Shown: positions 7,624 through 15,717 of the stretch, piece by piece | Numbering within the stretch: position 1 is the stretch's first letter | Layout: every line of letters starts with the position of its first letter | From: CADEFF01 sp964569315 | GTDB lineage: Bacteria; Pseudomonadota; Alphaproteobacteria; Dongiales; Dongiaceae | Direction: 5' to 3' | NCBI GenBank assembly: GCA_964569315.1 | Contig: CAZMUZ010000061.1 | Span: forward strand, 1-21,710 | DNA: 21,710 nt | Translations under genes and position numbers: made by a program | Notes under the pieces: generated by a model | Seen by the model: the letters and a program-made list of their open reading frames with translations, nothing else | Databases searched by the model: none | What the model was told of the DNA's origin: nothing

Positions 7624-7914
7624 TCAAGGCGCGGTGCCGGCGGCGTCTGCGCCGGCTCGGGGGAGTAGCGCCGCTGCGGCATCGGGGCGACGATAGCCAT
7701 CCTCCAGCGCCAACGGCTCGATCGCGGCCGGCAGCGCCTTCTCTGGCACAGGCCCCGCGCCGTCGCATAAGGCGCCGTACATCCATTGTTCGGATGCGGT
7801 GCAGACCAGATCCGCCCAGTTCGCGGCAACGATTCTCGCGAAAATCAGGACGCCGAGAAGCAGCATCGCGGGCGCGAGGTCGAGGAAGACGGACATGCGG
7901 GTTCGCCCGCTCAT
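7624..7914 (-). CDS. small membrane-anchored hypothetical protein
   Basis: The protein has 96 residues. A hydrophobic helix at about 11-32 (LAPAMLLLGVLIFARIVAA) is followed by a soluble tail with two cysteines (DLVCTASEQWMYGALC) and an Ala/Pro-rich end. A GGAGG ribosome site (7920-7924) lies five bases before the ATG, which makes the gene believable despite the lack of a recognised family. The helix could be a signal anchor, with the paired cysteines possibly forming a disulphide in the periplasm. It is convergent with the tRNA and divergent from the histidine kinase. Confidence 0.6.
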   Translation of the reverse strand: MSGRTRMSVFLDLAPAMLLLGVLIFARIVAANWADLVCTASEQWMYGALCDGAGPVPEKALPAAIEPLALEDGYRRPDAAAALLPRAGADAAGTAP

Positions 7915-7999
7915 GACGGCCTCCGGCTGCCTTGCGATCTTCGAACCCGGTCGAGGGAAGCGCGGTTCCCGCCGCGCCGCGAAAGATTCGCGGTCATGC

Positions 8000-8024
8000 G
8001 GAACCGCACTCGCGGGCGCCGGTT
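8000..8024 (+). promoter_or_regulatory. possible EcfG-type (general stress) promoter
   Basis: GGAAC (8000-8004), 16 bases and GGTT (8021-8024) differ by one base from the alphaproteobacterial EcfG pattern GGAAC-N16/17-CGTT. It points to the HWE kinase, whose start is about 190 bases downstream. The rest of the 303-base gap 7915-8217 shows no gene or repeat that I can support. Confidence 0.3.
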
Positions 8025-8217
8025 AAAACGCTATCGGACCTGCCGGCCGGAGCAACGAGCGCGGTCCCCGACAGGCCTTGGGCAACGGCGGTTTCGCGCG
8101 GAGGTTCCCTCGGTTCCTGGCGAAACAGCAATTGACAAGCCTGCGACCCCGGCGAAGAGTTCGACCGGCGGGTTGCGGGCTTTCGTCTGATTTTTCCCTC
8201 TGTCGAGAGAAGACTGC

Positions 8218-9609
8218 GTGCCAGCGAACCCTGAAGCAGCTCTCCAACTCCTGCGACGGGCCGGCAGCTCGATCGATCCGGCGGACGAGGATGTCCGGGA
8301 CGTGCTGGATGCTCTTCCGGCCGCCGTCTACCGAACCGATGCCGATGGCCGCCTCACCTATTACAACGACGCGGCCGTCGCCCTGTGGGGGTATCGCCCC
8401 GAGATCGGCAAGGCGGAATGGTGCGGATCGTGGCGACTGTTCCGCATCGACGGGACGCCGCTCCCCCATGCCGAATGCCCGATGGCGGTGGCGCTGAAGA
8501 CCGGCCGGGCCGTCAGGGGGATCGAGGCGATCGCCGAACGGCCCGACGGCAGCCGCGTGCGATTCCTTCCCTACCCGACGCCGCTCTACGACGCTGCGGG
8601 AAAGCTCAAGGGCGCGGTCAACATGCTGGTCGACCTCTCGGATCGCGACCGCGACCGGCGGATCTTTTCCCAACTCGCCTCGATCGTCGAATCCTCGAAC
8701 GACGCGATCGTCAGCAAGGATCTCGACGGTGTAATCCAGAGCTGGAATCGCGGTGCGGAACGGCTGTTCGGCTATCGACCCGAGGAAGCGATCGGCAAAT
8801 CGGTCACGATCCTCATACCCTCGGACCGCCTCGGGGAGGAAGCCGACATCCTGGCGCGCATCCGTCGCGGCGAGCGCGTCGAGACCTACGAGACGATCCG
8901 TCAGCGCAAGGACGGAAGCCAGCTCCATGTTTCCCTGACGGTTTCCCCGATGAGGGATGTCGACGGCAGGGTGATCGGCGCCTCGAAGATCGCGCGGGAC
9001 ATCACCGACCGCAAAGCGGCGGAGGCGCAGCAGAAGCTCCTGATCGCCGAGATGCGGCATCGCATCAAGAACAGCCTGGCGACGGTCCAGTCGATCGCCA
9101 GCCAGACCCTGCGGTCGGCTTCCGCCGAGGAACGCTCCGCCTTCATCGGCCGCCTCCATGCGCTCTCGCGCGCGCATGATCTGCTGAAGATCGAGCGGTG
9201 GGACAGCGCCTCATTCCGCGAGGTGGTCGACATGGCGCTCGATGCCTTCCGCGAAACCCACCGCGAGCGGTTCTTCGTCGAGGGCACGGGCGATGCGTGG
9301 CTCAGCTCGACCAAGGCGGTGCTGGTGGTGATGGCGCTGCATGAGCTTGCGACGAACGCGGCGAAATATGGCGCGCTGTCGAATGGCGGCGGGCGGGTCG
9401 TCATCGAGTGGGAAGCCTTCGCGGATACCGAGGGCCAATCCCGGGTGAGGCTCGATTGGCGGGAGAAAGGGGGGCCGCCGGTCCGGCCGCCCGAACGGAA
9501 GGGCTTCGGCTCGATGCTGCTGGAGCGCGCTTTCGAAGGCGAGCGGGGCGAAGTCCGCATCGCCTACGATCCGGACGGGTTCTCCTGCCGGCTTCTGCTG
9601 TCGGTCTAG
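8218..9609 (+). CDS. PAS-PAS-HWE family sensor histidine kinase
   Basis: This is a soluble sensor kinase of 463 residues with no membrane helix, so it should act in the cytoplasm. PAS domain 1 covers about 25-140 (LDALPAAVYRTDADGRLTYYN); PAS domain 2 covers about 145-262 (SSNDAIVSKDLDGVIQSWNRGAERLFGY, split across the core) and ends with the usual DITDRK linker. The phospho-acceptor His281 is in EMRHRIKNSLATVQSI, and the N-box is HELATNAAKYG (His375, Asn380). The WRE in LDWREKGGP fits the HWE class, common in alphaproteobacteria and often tied to light or general-stress signalling. The start is GTG 8218 with a weak GAGAGAAG site. No response regulator is nearby, so its partner is elsewhere. 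PAS domain 1 may bind a ligand or cofactor, but I see no LOV cysteine motif (NCRFLQ). Confidence 0.93.
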   Translation: MPANPEAALQLLRRAGSSIDPADEDVRDVLDALPAAVYRTDADGRLTYYNDAAVALWGYRPEIGKAEWCGSWRLFRIDGTPLPHAECPMAVALKTGRAVRGIEAIAERPDGSRVRFLPYPTPLYDAAGKLKGAVNMLVDLSDRDRDRRIFSQLASIVESSNDAIVSKDLDGVIQSWNRGAERLFGYRPEEAIGKSVTILIPSDRLGEEADILARIRRGERVETYETIRQRKDGSQLHVSLTVSPMRDVDGRVIGASKIARDITDRKAAEAQQKLLIAEMRHRIKNSLATVQSIASQTLRSASAEERSAFIGRLHALSRAHDLLKIERWDSASFREVVDMALDAFRETHRERFFVEGTGDAWLSSTKAVLVVMALHELATNAAKYGALSNGGGRVVIEWEAFADTEGQSRVRLDWREKGGPPVRPPERKGFGSMLLERAFEGERGEVRIAYDPDGFSCRLLLSV

Positions 9610-9731
9610 CGAACGCGGCTCCACCGAACCCCGGATTTCGACGAAAAAACCGTCGAAGGGCCCGATGGCGGCGGCCTGCGTCGGCGTGCGAAAGATCGAA
9701 GACGACGGAATTTCTGCAAAGGGGATCAGGG

Positions 9732-10124
9732 ATGCTGGGAGAAAAGCTGGGGGAAGCCCTGGGCCGGTCGACGGGGACGCGGCTGCTGCCCTTCGAATGG
9801 GAGGCGCCGCGCATCGAGAAATCCTTCGAGGGCGAAGGGACATTCCTCGGCCAGAAGATGACGCTGATCGGCAGCTACTGGGAAACCTTCCGCGAGGGCG
9901 GCGGCAAGTTCGGCGAAGGCCGCATGCTGATCCAGCTCGCCGATGGCGAGATCGCCTATTTCCGCGCGACCGGCGTCTCGGGACGCCCGGATCGCTATTC
10001 GGCCTTCGGCGATTTTCCCTGGACGAGCCCCGGCCTCGCGCGGCTCAAGACCATGGGCGCGGTGCTCGAGTACGATATGAGCCCCGACGGCAGCTATGGC
10101 TGGCGCATGTGGGAATGGCGTTGA
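9732..10124 (+). CDS. hypothetical protein, 130 residues
   Basis: I do not recognise this family. The ATG at 9732 follows AAAGGGGATCAGGG, a plausible ribosome site. The sequence has a short N-terminal helix region, then alternating strand-like segments rich in Gly and aromatic residues (GTFLGQKMTLIGSYWETF, MLIQLADGEIAYFRATG, then GSYGWRMWEWR at the end). That pattern suggests a small beta barrel, but this is inference. There is no signal peptide, membrane helix or cysteine. It follows the HWE kinase on the same strand after 122 bases. Confidence 0.65.
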   Translation: MLGEKLGEALGRSTGTRLLPFEWEAPRIEKSFEGEGTFLGQKMTLIGSYWETFREGGGKFGEGRMLIQLADGEIAYFRATGVSGRPDRYSAFGDFPWTSPGLARLKTMGAVLEYDMSPDGSYGWRMWEWR

Positions 10125-10155
10125 CCCGCGGCGCGGTGCGCCCGGGCGGGCGAGG

Positions 10156-11025
10156 TCAGGGTCGCCGGCGCTCCCAGCGGTCCTCGCGCCGCGCCGCAAG
10201 GCCATCGGCCTCGAGCTCGAGCAGATGGGCGAGGACGGATTGCGCCGCCGCCTCGACGAGCTTTTCGTCGAGGCCCTTATAGACCAGTGCCACGATCCCG
10301 GCCGGCGTCGCCGACCCGAGGTCGAGCGCCGCCAGGATCGAGGCACGCCGGTCCTGACGGTGCGCGATCAGCTCGCGGAGATGCGTCTGCGGATCGCGGA
10401 TCGGCCCGCCATGGGTCGGCCAGTAGATCGCATCCCGCCGCGCCGCCAGCCGGTCGAGCGAGCGCATATAGGCGCGCATCCCGCCGTCGGGCGGCACCAC
10501 CACCGTCGTGGACCAGCCCATCACATGGTCGCCCGAGAAGAGCGCCTTCTCCTGCGGCAGCGCGAAGCAGAGATGGTTGGAGGCGTGGCCCGGCGTATGC
10601 ACCGCTTCGAGGTGCCAGCCGTGGCCTTCGACTCTGTCGCCCTCGCGAAGCATGCGGTCCGGCCGGAACTCGAGATCGGCGCCCGATTCGCCGGTTTCGC
10701 CGGCCTTACCGTGCGGGCCGAAGCCGAAGCTGGGCGCGCCGGTCGCCGCCTTCACCGCCTTCGCGGCCGGCGAGTGATCGATATGCGTATGGGTGACCAG
10801 GATCTGGGCGATCCGCTCGCCGGCGAGCGCTTTGAGAAGCGCATCGATATGGGCGGGAAGTTCGGGACCCGGATCGATCACCGCCACCTCGCCATGGCCG
10901 ACGACGTAGGTGCCGGTGCCCCAGAAGGTGAAGGGGCCGGGATTTTCCGCGACGATGCGGCGGATCAGCGGCGACACCCGCTCGATCTTTCCGTATTCGC
11001 AGGCGAAGTTGCGGTCGTTCAGCAT
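10156..11025 (-). CDS. MBL-fold metallo-hydrolase, LACTB2-like
   Basis: The protein has 289 residues with a metallo-beta-lactamase fold and a C-terminal winged-helix-like tail (about 225-280). Metal ligands are visible: His79, His81, Asp83 and His84 in VTHTHIDHSPAA, His147 in HTPGHASNHL, Asp166 in FSGDHVMGW and His205 in WPTHGGPI. The set is complete for two zinc ions. LACTB2-like members are annotated as hydrolases or endoribonucleases; the substrate here is unknown. The ATG at 11025 is the first in the frame and gives the expected N-terminus (SPLIRRIVAENPGPFTFWGTGTY in two parts). It is transcribed towards the 130-residue gene. Confidence 0.92.
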   Translation of the reverse strand: MLNDRNFACEYGKIERVSPLIRRIVAENPGPFTFWGTGTYVVGHGEVAVIDPGPELPAHIDALLKALAGERIAQILVTHTHIDHSPAAKAVKAATGAPSFGFGPHGKAGETGESGADLEFRPDRMLREGDRVEGHGWHLEAVHTPGHASNHLCFALPQEKALFSGDHVMGWSTTVVVPPDGGMRAYMRSLDRLAARRDAIYWPTHGGPIRDPQTHLRELIAHRQDRRASILAALDLGSATPAGIVALVYKGLDEKLVEAAAQSVLAHLLELEADGLAARREDRWERRRP

Positions 11026-11264
11026 GGGCGCGATCGGTCCGTCGGGTCTTGGCCGGCCCGCATGCTAGTCGAGCACCGCCTGCGGCGCAAAACGGTTGGA
11101 TGCCGCAAAACCCTCGACGGTCGCCGCGTTCCGGACGGTTACCGGAAGGCGCTCGGGAACTGCGCGCGACGGCGGCGGGTTCCTATGGGCGAACGGGGCT
11201 GGCGCCGCCGGGGGCTTCGGGCTCCGAGCGGGCGGCGCGGGGCAAAACTTCCAGGGAGAGGGAT

Positions 11265-11486
11265 ATGACTCCGGTGCGGGTAATCGCCATCCTGCTGATC
11301 GTGGCCGGCATCGCCGGCCTCGCCTTCGGCAGCTTCAGCTACACCAAGGAAACCCATCAGGCCGAGATCGGCCCGCTCGAGCTGTCGGTCGAGGAGAAGG
11401 AAACCGTGAACCTGCCGGTCTGGGCCAGCGTGGCGGCCATCCTGGTCGGCGGCGGGCTCCTCGTCGTGGGCGCCCGCAAGGCGTAG
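11265..11486 (+). CDS. small two-helix membrane protein
   Basis: The protein has 73 residues: a first membrane helix (VRVIAILLIVAGIAGLAFG, about 4-22), a charged loop (YTKETHQAEIGPLELSVEEKE), and a second helix (VWASVAAILVGGGLLVVGA, about 52-70). The loop motif KETHxAxIGPLELSVxEKxTVN recurs in small bacterial membrane proteins of unknown role. A GGGAGAGGG ribosome site lies just before ATG 11265. It stands alone between genes on the other strand. Confidence 0.8.
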   Translation: MTPVRVIAILLIVAGIAGLAFGSFSYTKETHQAEIGPLELSVEEKETVNLPVWASVAAILVGGGLLVVGARKA

Positions 11487-11579
11487 CGCCAGCGAGGCGT
11501 AGCGGCCACCGGAAGCCCGGTCTGCGGCGCCGGCCGGTTATCGCCACTCCATCCGGGCGGGCGCGACCGGCGACCGGGG

Positions 11580-14348
11580 TCAGACGGCGATCGCGCGCGG
11601 CGGCATCATGCGGTGCGCGGGGAAGCTGATCGCGACCCGCGTGCCCACGCCGATTTCGCTCGTCAGGTCCAGCCGGCCGCCATGCAAGATCATGAACGAC
11701 TTCACCAGCGGCAGGCCGAGGCCGGTGCCGTTATGGCGCCGCTGATGCGAGCCGTCGGCCTGCACGAAGGGCGCCATCACCCGGTCGAGATCGCCAGCGG
11801 CGATGCCGATCCCGTTGTCGATGATCTCGAAGCAGAGCCCGCCCTCCGGCGTGCGGCGCGTGGTGAGCTCGACGCGCCCGCCCTTCGGCGTGAACTTGAT
11901 CGCGTTGGAAAGCAGGTTGATGAGGCACTGCTTCACGATCCGCTCGTCGGCATGGAGCGGCGGCAGGCCGCGCTCGGTGCTGTCGACCAGGGCGAGCTCG
12001 GCCTCGTGCGCGCGCTGCTGCACGATGCGCAGCGTTCCCGCCAGCACGCGGTCGAGGTCGATCGGCGCCTCGTTGAGGGTGAGCTTGCCGGCCTCGATCC
12101 GCGAGAGGTCCAGCACGTCGTTGATGATGTCGAGCAGATGCTGCCCGCTCTCGCGGATGTCATGCGCGTAGTCGCGGTAGTTCCCGTGGCCCAGCGGGCC
12201 GAACGTCTGGTGCTCCATCAGCTCCGAGAAGCCGATGATGGCGTTGAGCGGCGTGCGCAGCTCATGGCTCATGTTGGCAAGGAACTCGCTCTTGCCGCGA
12301 TTGGCGAGCTCGGCGTCCTTGCGCGCGCGCTCGAGATCGCTTTCGCGTTCCTTGGCGGCGGTAATGTCGGCGACGACGACGGCGATGCCCCCTTCCGCCG
12401 TGCGCTGCTCGCCGACCAGCAGCCAGTGCCCGTCGGCCGTACGATGCTCGAACGCGTCCTGCGGATCGCCATGGCGCGCCATGGCCGTCTGCCACCATAC
12501 CTCGCGGGCTGCCGGCGTGCCGGATACCGCGCCGGAGAAGGCATAGTCGCGCATGATGTCGCCATAGACCCGGCCCGGTTCGATCGGCGCGCGCGGCGTC
12601 GAGAAGACCTCGCGATAGCGGCGATTGGCATGGACGAGCCGATCCTGCGCGTCATAGAGCGCGAAGCCCTCGGCGATGCTCTCGATCGCGTCCAGGAGGC
12701 GCTGGCGGGCGCGGCTGGCCGTCGCCTCCGCGCGCTTTCGGCCGCTGATGTCGCGGACGAGCGCGACATAGCCGCTGAACTCGCCGTCGCGCATCTCGGC
12801 GACGGCGAGATCGGCGGGAAATTCGCCGCCCCCGGCGCGCTGGGCGATCACTTCCCGCGGCGCGCCGCTCGCCAAGGCCTGGGCGAGCAGCGTCGTATCC
12901 GTCGCGCTCGCGGAGGGCTCGCTTTTTCCGCCGAACGGCGGCCTGCCGTCGCCGCCGAACGGCGGATCGCCCTTTCCGCCGAACGGCGGATCGCCATCGC
13001 CGCCAAATAGGGTGGCCAGGCGGCGGCCGATGGCGACCTCCTTGGCGATCCCGAACATGCGAACGGCCGCGGGGTTGAAGGTCTGGATGATGCCGGCCGC
13101 GTCGGTGACGATCAGCCCGTCGAAGGCATGGTCCGCGATGTTGCGGGTGAGAAGCTCGCTATGATCGAGCGCCCGACCTTGCGCGAAGAGCCGAAGCCCC
13201 TGCTGCTCGATGCGCCCGACCAGGCTGCTCGCATAGGCGATGATGATGGCGGCGGCATAGGGCGCGGTCGAGGCGACCACCGCAAAGTTCCGCTCGATGA
13301 CGAGCCCCATCAGATTGACCCCGAGCAGCGACGTGCCCGCCACCAGCAGCCCGAAGCGCCAGGAGCAGCCGAGCAGCCCGGGCCCCAGCAGGAGCACGAT
13401 GCCGCCGCAAAGCGCGATCGCGAGCAGCCGCGGCGGCGGCAGCATCATCCGCTTCTGCAGGATGGATTCGGCGGCGACGGCTTCGATCAGCACGCCCGGG
13501 AGCGCCGTCCAGGCCGGTACCGCCGCGATATCGCCGAGCTCGATCGCCGTCGCGCCGACCAGGATCCGCTTGCCGGCGACCAGCCGGGGATCGAACCGGC
13601 CTTCGAGCACATCCGCGAACGAGAGGCGCGGGATCGTGTCGGGCCGGATGCCGAAATCGATATGGAAGAGCGGCGGCAAGGCGGCGGGATCGGCACCCGC
13701 CAGCACTGTCGCCATTGTCGGTACCGGACCCTCCGGCCATTCGTCCCGGGTGGCGAAGCGCCGCACGCGCCCGTCCTCGTCCGGCCGGACATTGATCGAG
13801 GCGAGCCGCACATAGGGCCGGAACCGGTCCAGGGGCCGGGCGTAGGTGAAGCCTTCGCCCTCCGGCGCGGGTTGCCGGAAGGCCGCGAGGACGACATGGC
13901 CGTCGGCACGCGCGAGCGCCTCCTCGAGCGCCGCATCGCCGGCGTCGGTCGAGCGGGCGCTGAAATCGACGTCGAACGCGATCTCGTGCGCGCCGGCCGC
14001 CATGAGACGGTCGATCAAGGTCGCATGAAGCGCGCGCGACCAGGGCCAGACGCCGAGCTTCTGCAGGCTCGGCGCATCGATCGCGACGAGGGTGAAGTCC
14101 CGCGTGGCGGAGCGCTGGAGCAGGGGCAGGCGGGAATCGACCGCGCCCATCCCGTCGAGCAGGCCCGAACCCGCAATGCCCCCTGCGAGAACGGCCATGA
14201 AGAGCCATGCGGCCCAGCGCCGGAACCCGCGCGGGCCGGGCGCGCTTGCCGGCGCCGAGGAACCGTGATGCGGGATTCCATCGGCATCGCGCGATCCTGC
14301 GCCAGGGCGGCATCCGGGCGTCATCGGCGGTGTCGGGTTTCCTCGCAT
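11580..14348 (-). CDS. CHASE2-PAS-PAS sensor histidine kinase
   Basis: This membrane kinase has 922 residues from ATG 14348. A first membrane helix (about 44-64) is followed by a CHASE2 sensor domain in the periplasm (about 66-300, with VAIDAPSLQKLGVWPWSR and GKRILVGATAIELGD) and three further helices (about 308-376). Two PAS domains follow (about 395-545 and 555-680). The dimerisation domain has His695 in FLANMSHELRTPLNAIIGF. The ATPase domain has the N-box (LINLLSNAIKFTPKGG), G1 (EIIDNGIGIA) and G2 (GTGLGLPLVKSF). There is no receiver domain. PAS 1 contains a repeat insertion (see the repeat entry). It starts 15 bases after the fecR stop, so both are likely one transcript and one sensing unit. 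The first ~40 residues are Pro/Gly-rich and the true start may be downstream of 14348. Confidence 0.9.
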   Translation of the reverse strand: MRGNPTPPMTPGCRPGAGSRDADGIPHHGSSAPASAPGPRGFRRWAAWLFMAVLAGGIAGSGLLDGMGAVDSRLPLLQRSATRDFTLVAIDAPSLQKLGVWPWSRALHATLIDRLMAAGAHEIAFDVDFSARSTDAGDAALEEALARADGHVVLAAFRQPAPEGEGFTYARPLDRFRPYVRLASINVRPDEDGRVRRFATRDEWPEGPVPTMATVLAGADPAALPPLFHIDFGIRPDTIPRLSFADVLEGRFDPRLVAGKRILVGATAIELGDIAAVPAWTALPGVLIEAVAAESILQKRMMLPPPRLLAIALCGGIVLLLGPGLLGCSWRFGLLVAGTSLLGVNLMGLVIERNFAVVASTAPYAAAIIIAYASSLVGRIEQQGLRLFAQGRALDHSELLTRNIADHAFDGLIVTDAAGIIQTFNPAAVRMFGIAKEVAIGRRLATLFGGDGDPPFGGKGDPPFGGDGRPPFGGKSEPSASATDTTLLAQALASGAPREVIAQRAGGGEFPADLAVAEMRDGEFSGYVALVRDISGRKRAEATASRARQRLLDAIESIAEGFALYDAQDRLVHANRRYREVFSTPRAPIEPGRVYGDIMRDYAFSGAVSGTPAAREVWWQTAMARHGDPQDAFEHRTADGHWLLVGEQRTAEGGIAVVVADITAAKERESDLERARKDAELANRGKSEFLANMSHELRTPLNAIIGFSELMEHQTFGPLGHGNYRDYAHDIRESGQHLLDIINDVLDLSRIEAGKLTLNEAPIDLDRVLAGTLRIVQQRAHEAELALVDSTERGLPPLHADERIVKQCLINLLSNAIKFTPKGGRVELTTRRTPEGGLCFEIIDNGIGIAAGDLDRVMAPFVQADGSHQRRHNGTGLGLPLVKSFMILHGGRLDLTSEIGVGTRVAISFPAHRMMPPRAIAV
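12925..12996 (-). repeat. 24-bp in-frame tandem repeat in the PAS 1 domain of the kinase
   Basis: Three 24-base units (12925, 12949, 12973) each carry the perfect palindrome CCGCCGAACGGCGG, and a fourth, worn unit follows from 12997. In the protein they give four FGG[D/K] units (residues about 448-474, e.g. FGGKGDPP, FGGDGRPP). The length is a multiple of three, so the frame is kept. Confidence 0.88.
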
Positions 14349-14363
14349 CGCGGCAGCCCGGCG

Positions 14364-15458
14364 TCAGTCACGCCCGCCGGCGCCACCGCCGGACTGGCCG
14401 CCACCACCGCCCAGCGCGCCGCCGAGGCCACCGAGCGCGCCGCCGACGCCGCCCAGCGCACCGCCGAGACCGCCGCCCACGGCATTGCCCAGACCGCCGA
14501 CGGTATCGCCGACGCCGCCGATCGCCCCGCCGACGGCACCGCCGAGGCCGCCGCCGCTGGAAGTTCCGCCGGCCGACGTGCCGCTGCCGGAGGTTCCGCC
14601 GCCAGAGGTCCCACCGCCCGATGTCCCGCCACCCGATGTGCCGCCGCCAGAGGTCCCACCGCCCGCCGTGCCGCCACCGGCGGTCCCGCCCGCGGCGTCT
14701 CCACTCGAGACATCGGTGCCGGTTTCCGCGGCGGCGGGTGCGCCCGCATCATCGACGGAGACAGCCGCCGCAGTCGTTTCGGTCGTTTCGGTCGGGGCGG
14801 GAGCCGGGGCTGCGGGGCTCGTCGCCGGCTCGGCCGCAGCGCTGCTCTTGCTCACCGAGATGCCGTCGCTCGGGCCGGTGCCGGTCCTGGCGGTTTCGCC
14901 CGCCGACACGCCCGCCTCGCCGCCGCCTTCCTTGGAGACCGAGATGGCGCCTTCCGTCACCGAGACGGAGGTGCCTTCGCCCGAAACGCTAACGCCGAAC
15001 CGGGTGCCCTTCACTACGACGGCGAGATAGGGGGTATCGACCCGGAAGCTCCCGCTGGAGCGATGCGCGACCTCGAAAAAAAGCTCGCCGGCGCGTTGCA
15101 ATATCCGCGTCACCAGGTCGTCGGCCTCTACCGGCGCCGGCAGCGACATCTCGCTGTCGGGCCCGATGCGGATCACGTCGCCGCCATGGGAGAGGCGCGC
15201 CGCGCCGTTGGGGCCGGTGCGGACCGCGGCGCCGAGCTCGACCCAGGTTCCGACGGTCGCAGGCTGCCAGAGACCGGGCTCGCCCGCCGGGCTCAACTCG
15301 ACACGGCCGCTGGTCTCGACGAACAGCCAGCGCTGGTCGCCCGGCAGTGAGGTGCCGGCATCGCTCCGCGGAGCGGTGCCGAGGCCGACCGCCGCCAGGA
15401 TCAGAACCAGAATGGCAATGAATCGCCACGCGGCAGCGCGGCCGTACGCCCTTCGCAT
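14364..15458 (-). CDS. FecR-domain secreted protein with Gly/Thr/Ser-rich tail
   Basis: FecR-type domains sense or relay signals at the cell envelope. The protein has 364 residues from ATG 15458. A signal peptide or anchor covers about 1-34 (WRFIAILVLILAAVGLG). The FecR domain (about 70-180) shows AAVRTGPNGAARLSHGG, then GELFFEVAHRSSGSFRVDTP and VVKGTRFGVSVSG. After an Ala/Pro/Thr linker comes a GGGTS repeat region and a GGALGG tail to the end; such a tail may be flexible or attach to the surface. No sigma-factor gene is adjacent; instead the CHASE2 kinase follows by 15 bases, a pairing known in alphaproteobacteria and cyanobacteria. ATG 15470 and 15491 are other starts; GGGGTG before 15458 supports my choice. 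Confidence 0.83.
   Translation of the reverse strand: MRRAYGRAAAWRFIAILVLILAAVGLGTAPRSDAGTSLPGDQRWLFVETSGRVELSPAGEPGLWQPATVGTWVELGAAVRTGPNGAARLSHGGDVIRIGPDSEMSLPAPVEADDLVTRILQRAGELFFEVAHRSSGSFRVDTPYLAVVVKGTRFGVSVSGEGTSVSVTEGAISVSKEGGGEAGVSAGETARTGTGPSDGISVSKSSAAAEPATSPAAPAPAPTETTETTAAAVSVDDAGAPAAAETGTDVSSGDAAGGTAGGGTAGGGTSGGGTSGGGTSGGGTSGGGTSGSGTSAGGTSSGGGLGGAVGGAIGGVGDTVGGLGNAVGGGLGGALGGVGGALGGLGGALGGGGGQSGGGAGGRD
14566..14685 (-). repeat. 15-bp tandem repeats coding for GGGTS in the FecR-domain protein
   Basis: Eight 15-base units run from 14566 to 14685 with sequence such as CCGCCGCCAGAGGTC (plus strand). Units at 14596 and 14641 are identical, while others differ at third positions, so the array has both fresh and older copies. 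The product is a (GGGTS/A)n stretch. Confidence 0.88.
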
Positions 15459-15717
15459 GCTGCACCCCATTGCTGGTCGCGCTGCCTGCATCGCTGGAGG
15501 CCGCGAACGGAAGCGAGCGAAGCCTGCCAGAGCGGCCTTTTCGATCCGTTCAGATTTGCGATGAAGACACGATTAACGCGCGCGATTGCGGCGTGCCTTT
15601 CGCGGATCGCGGCGGGGCGGGAACGCGGAATGGCCGCGATTGCGCGCCCCCTGGGCCGGGGCGGACAGGGTTAACCCTTGGCGAAGGCTGTGCGCTTGCG
15701 TTCAGCCCTGGCGGGGC

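Noticed and set aside
14566..14685. Regular short repeats considered as a CRISPR array
   Set aside because: The units are 15 bases, adjoin without spacers and code in frame for GGGTS; this is a protein repeat.
13128..15350. A 740-codon open frame on the plus strand opposite the kinase and fecR genes
   Set aside because: Its composition (Arg/Ala/Gly/Asp runs) and position opposite two well-supported genes show it is a by-product of GC-rich codon use.
15667..15678. AGGGTTAACCCT palindrome between the EutA-like and fecR genes
   Set aside because: A single 12-base palindrome with no clear regulator or promoter next to it is not enough to call an operator.
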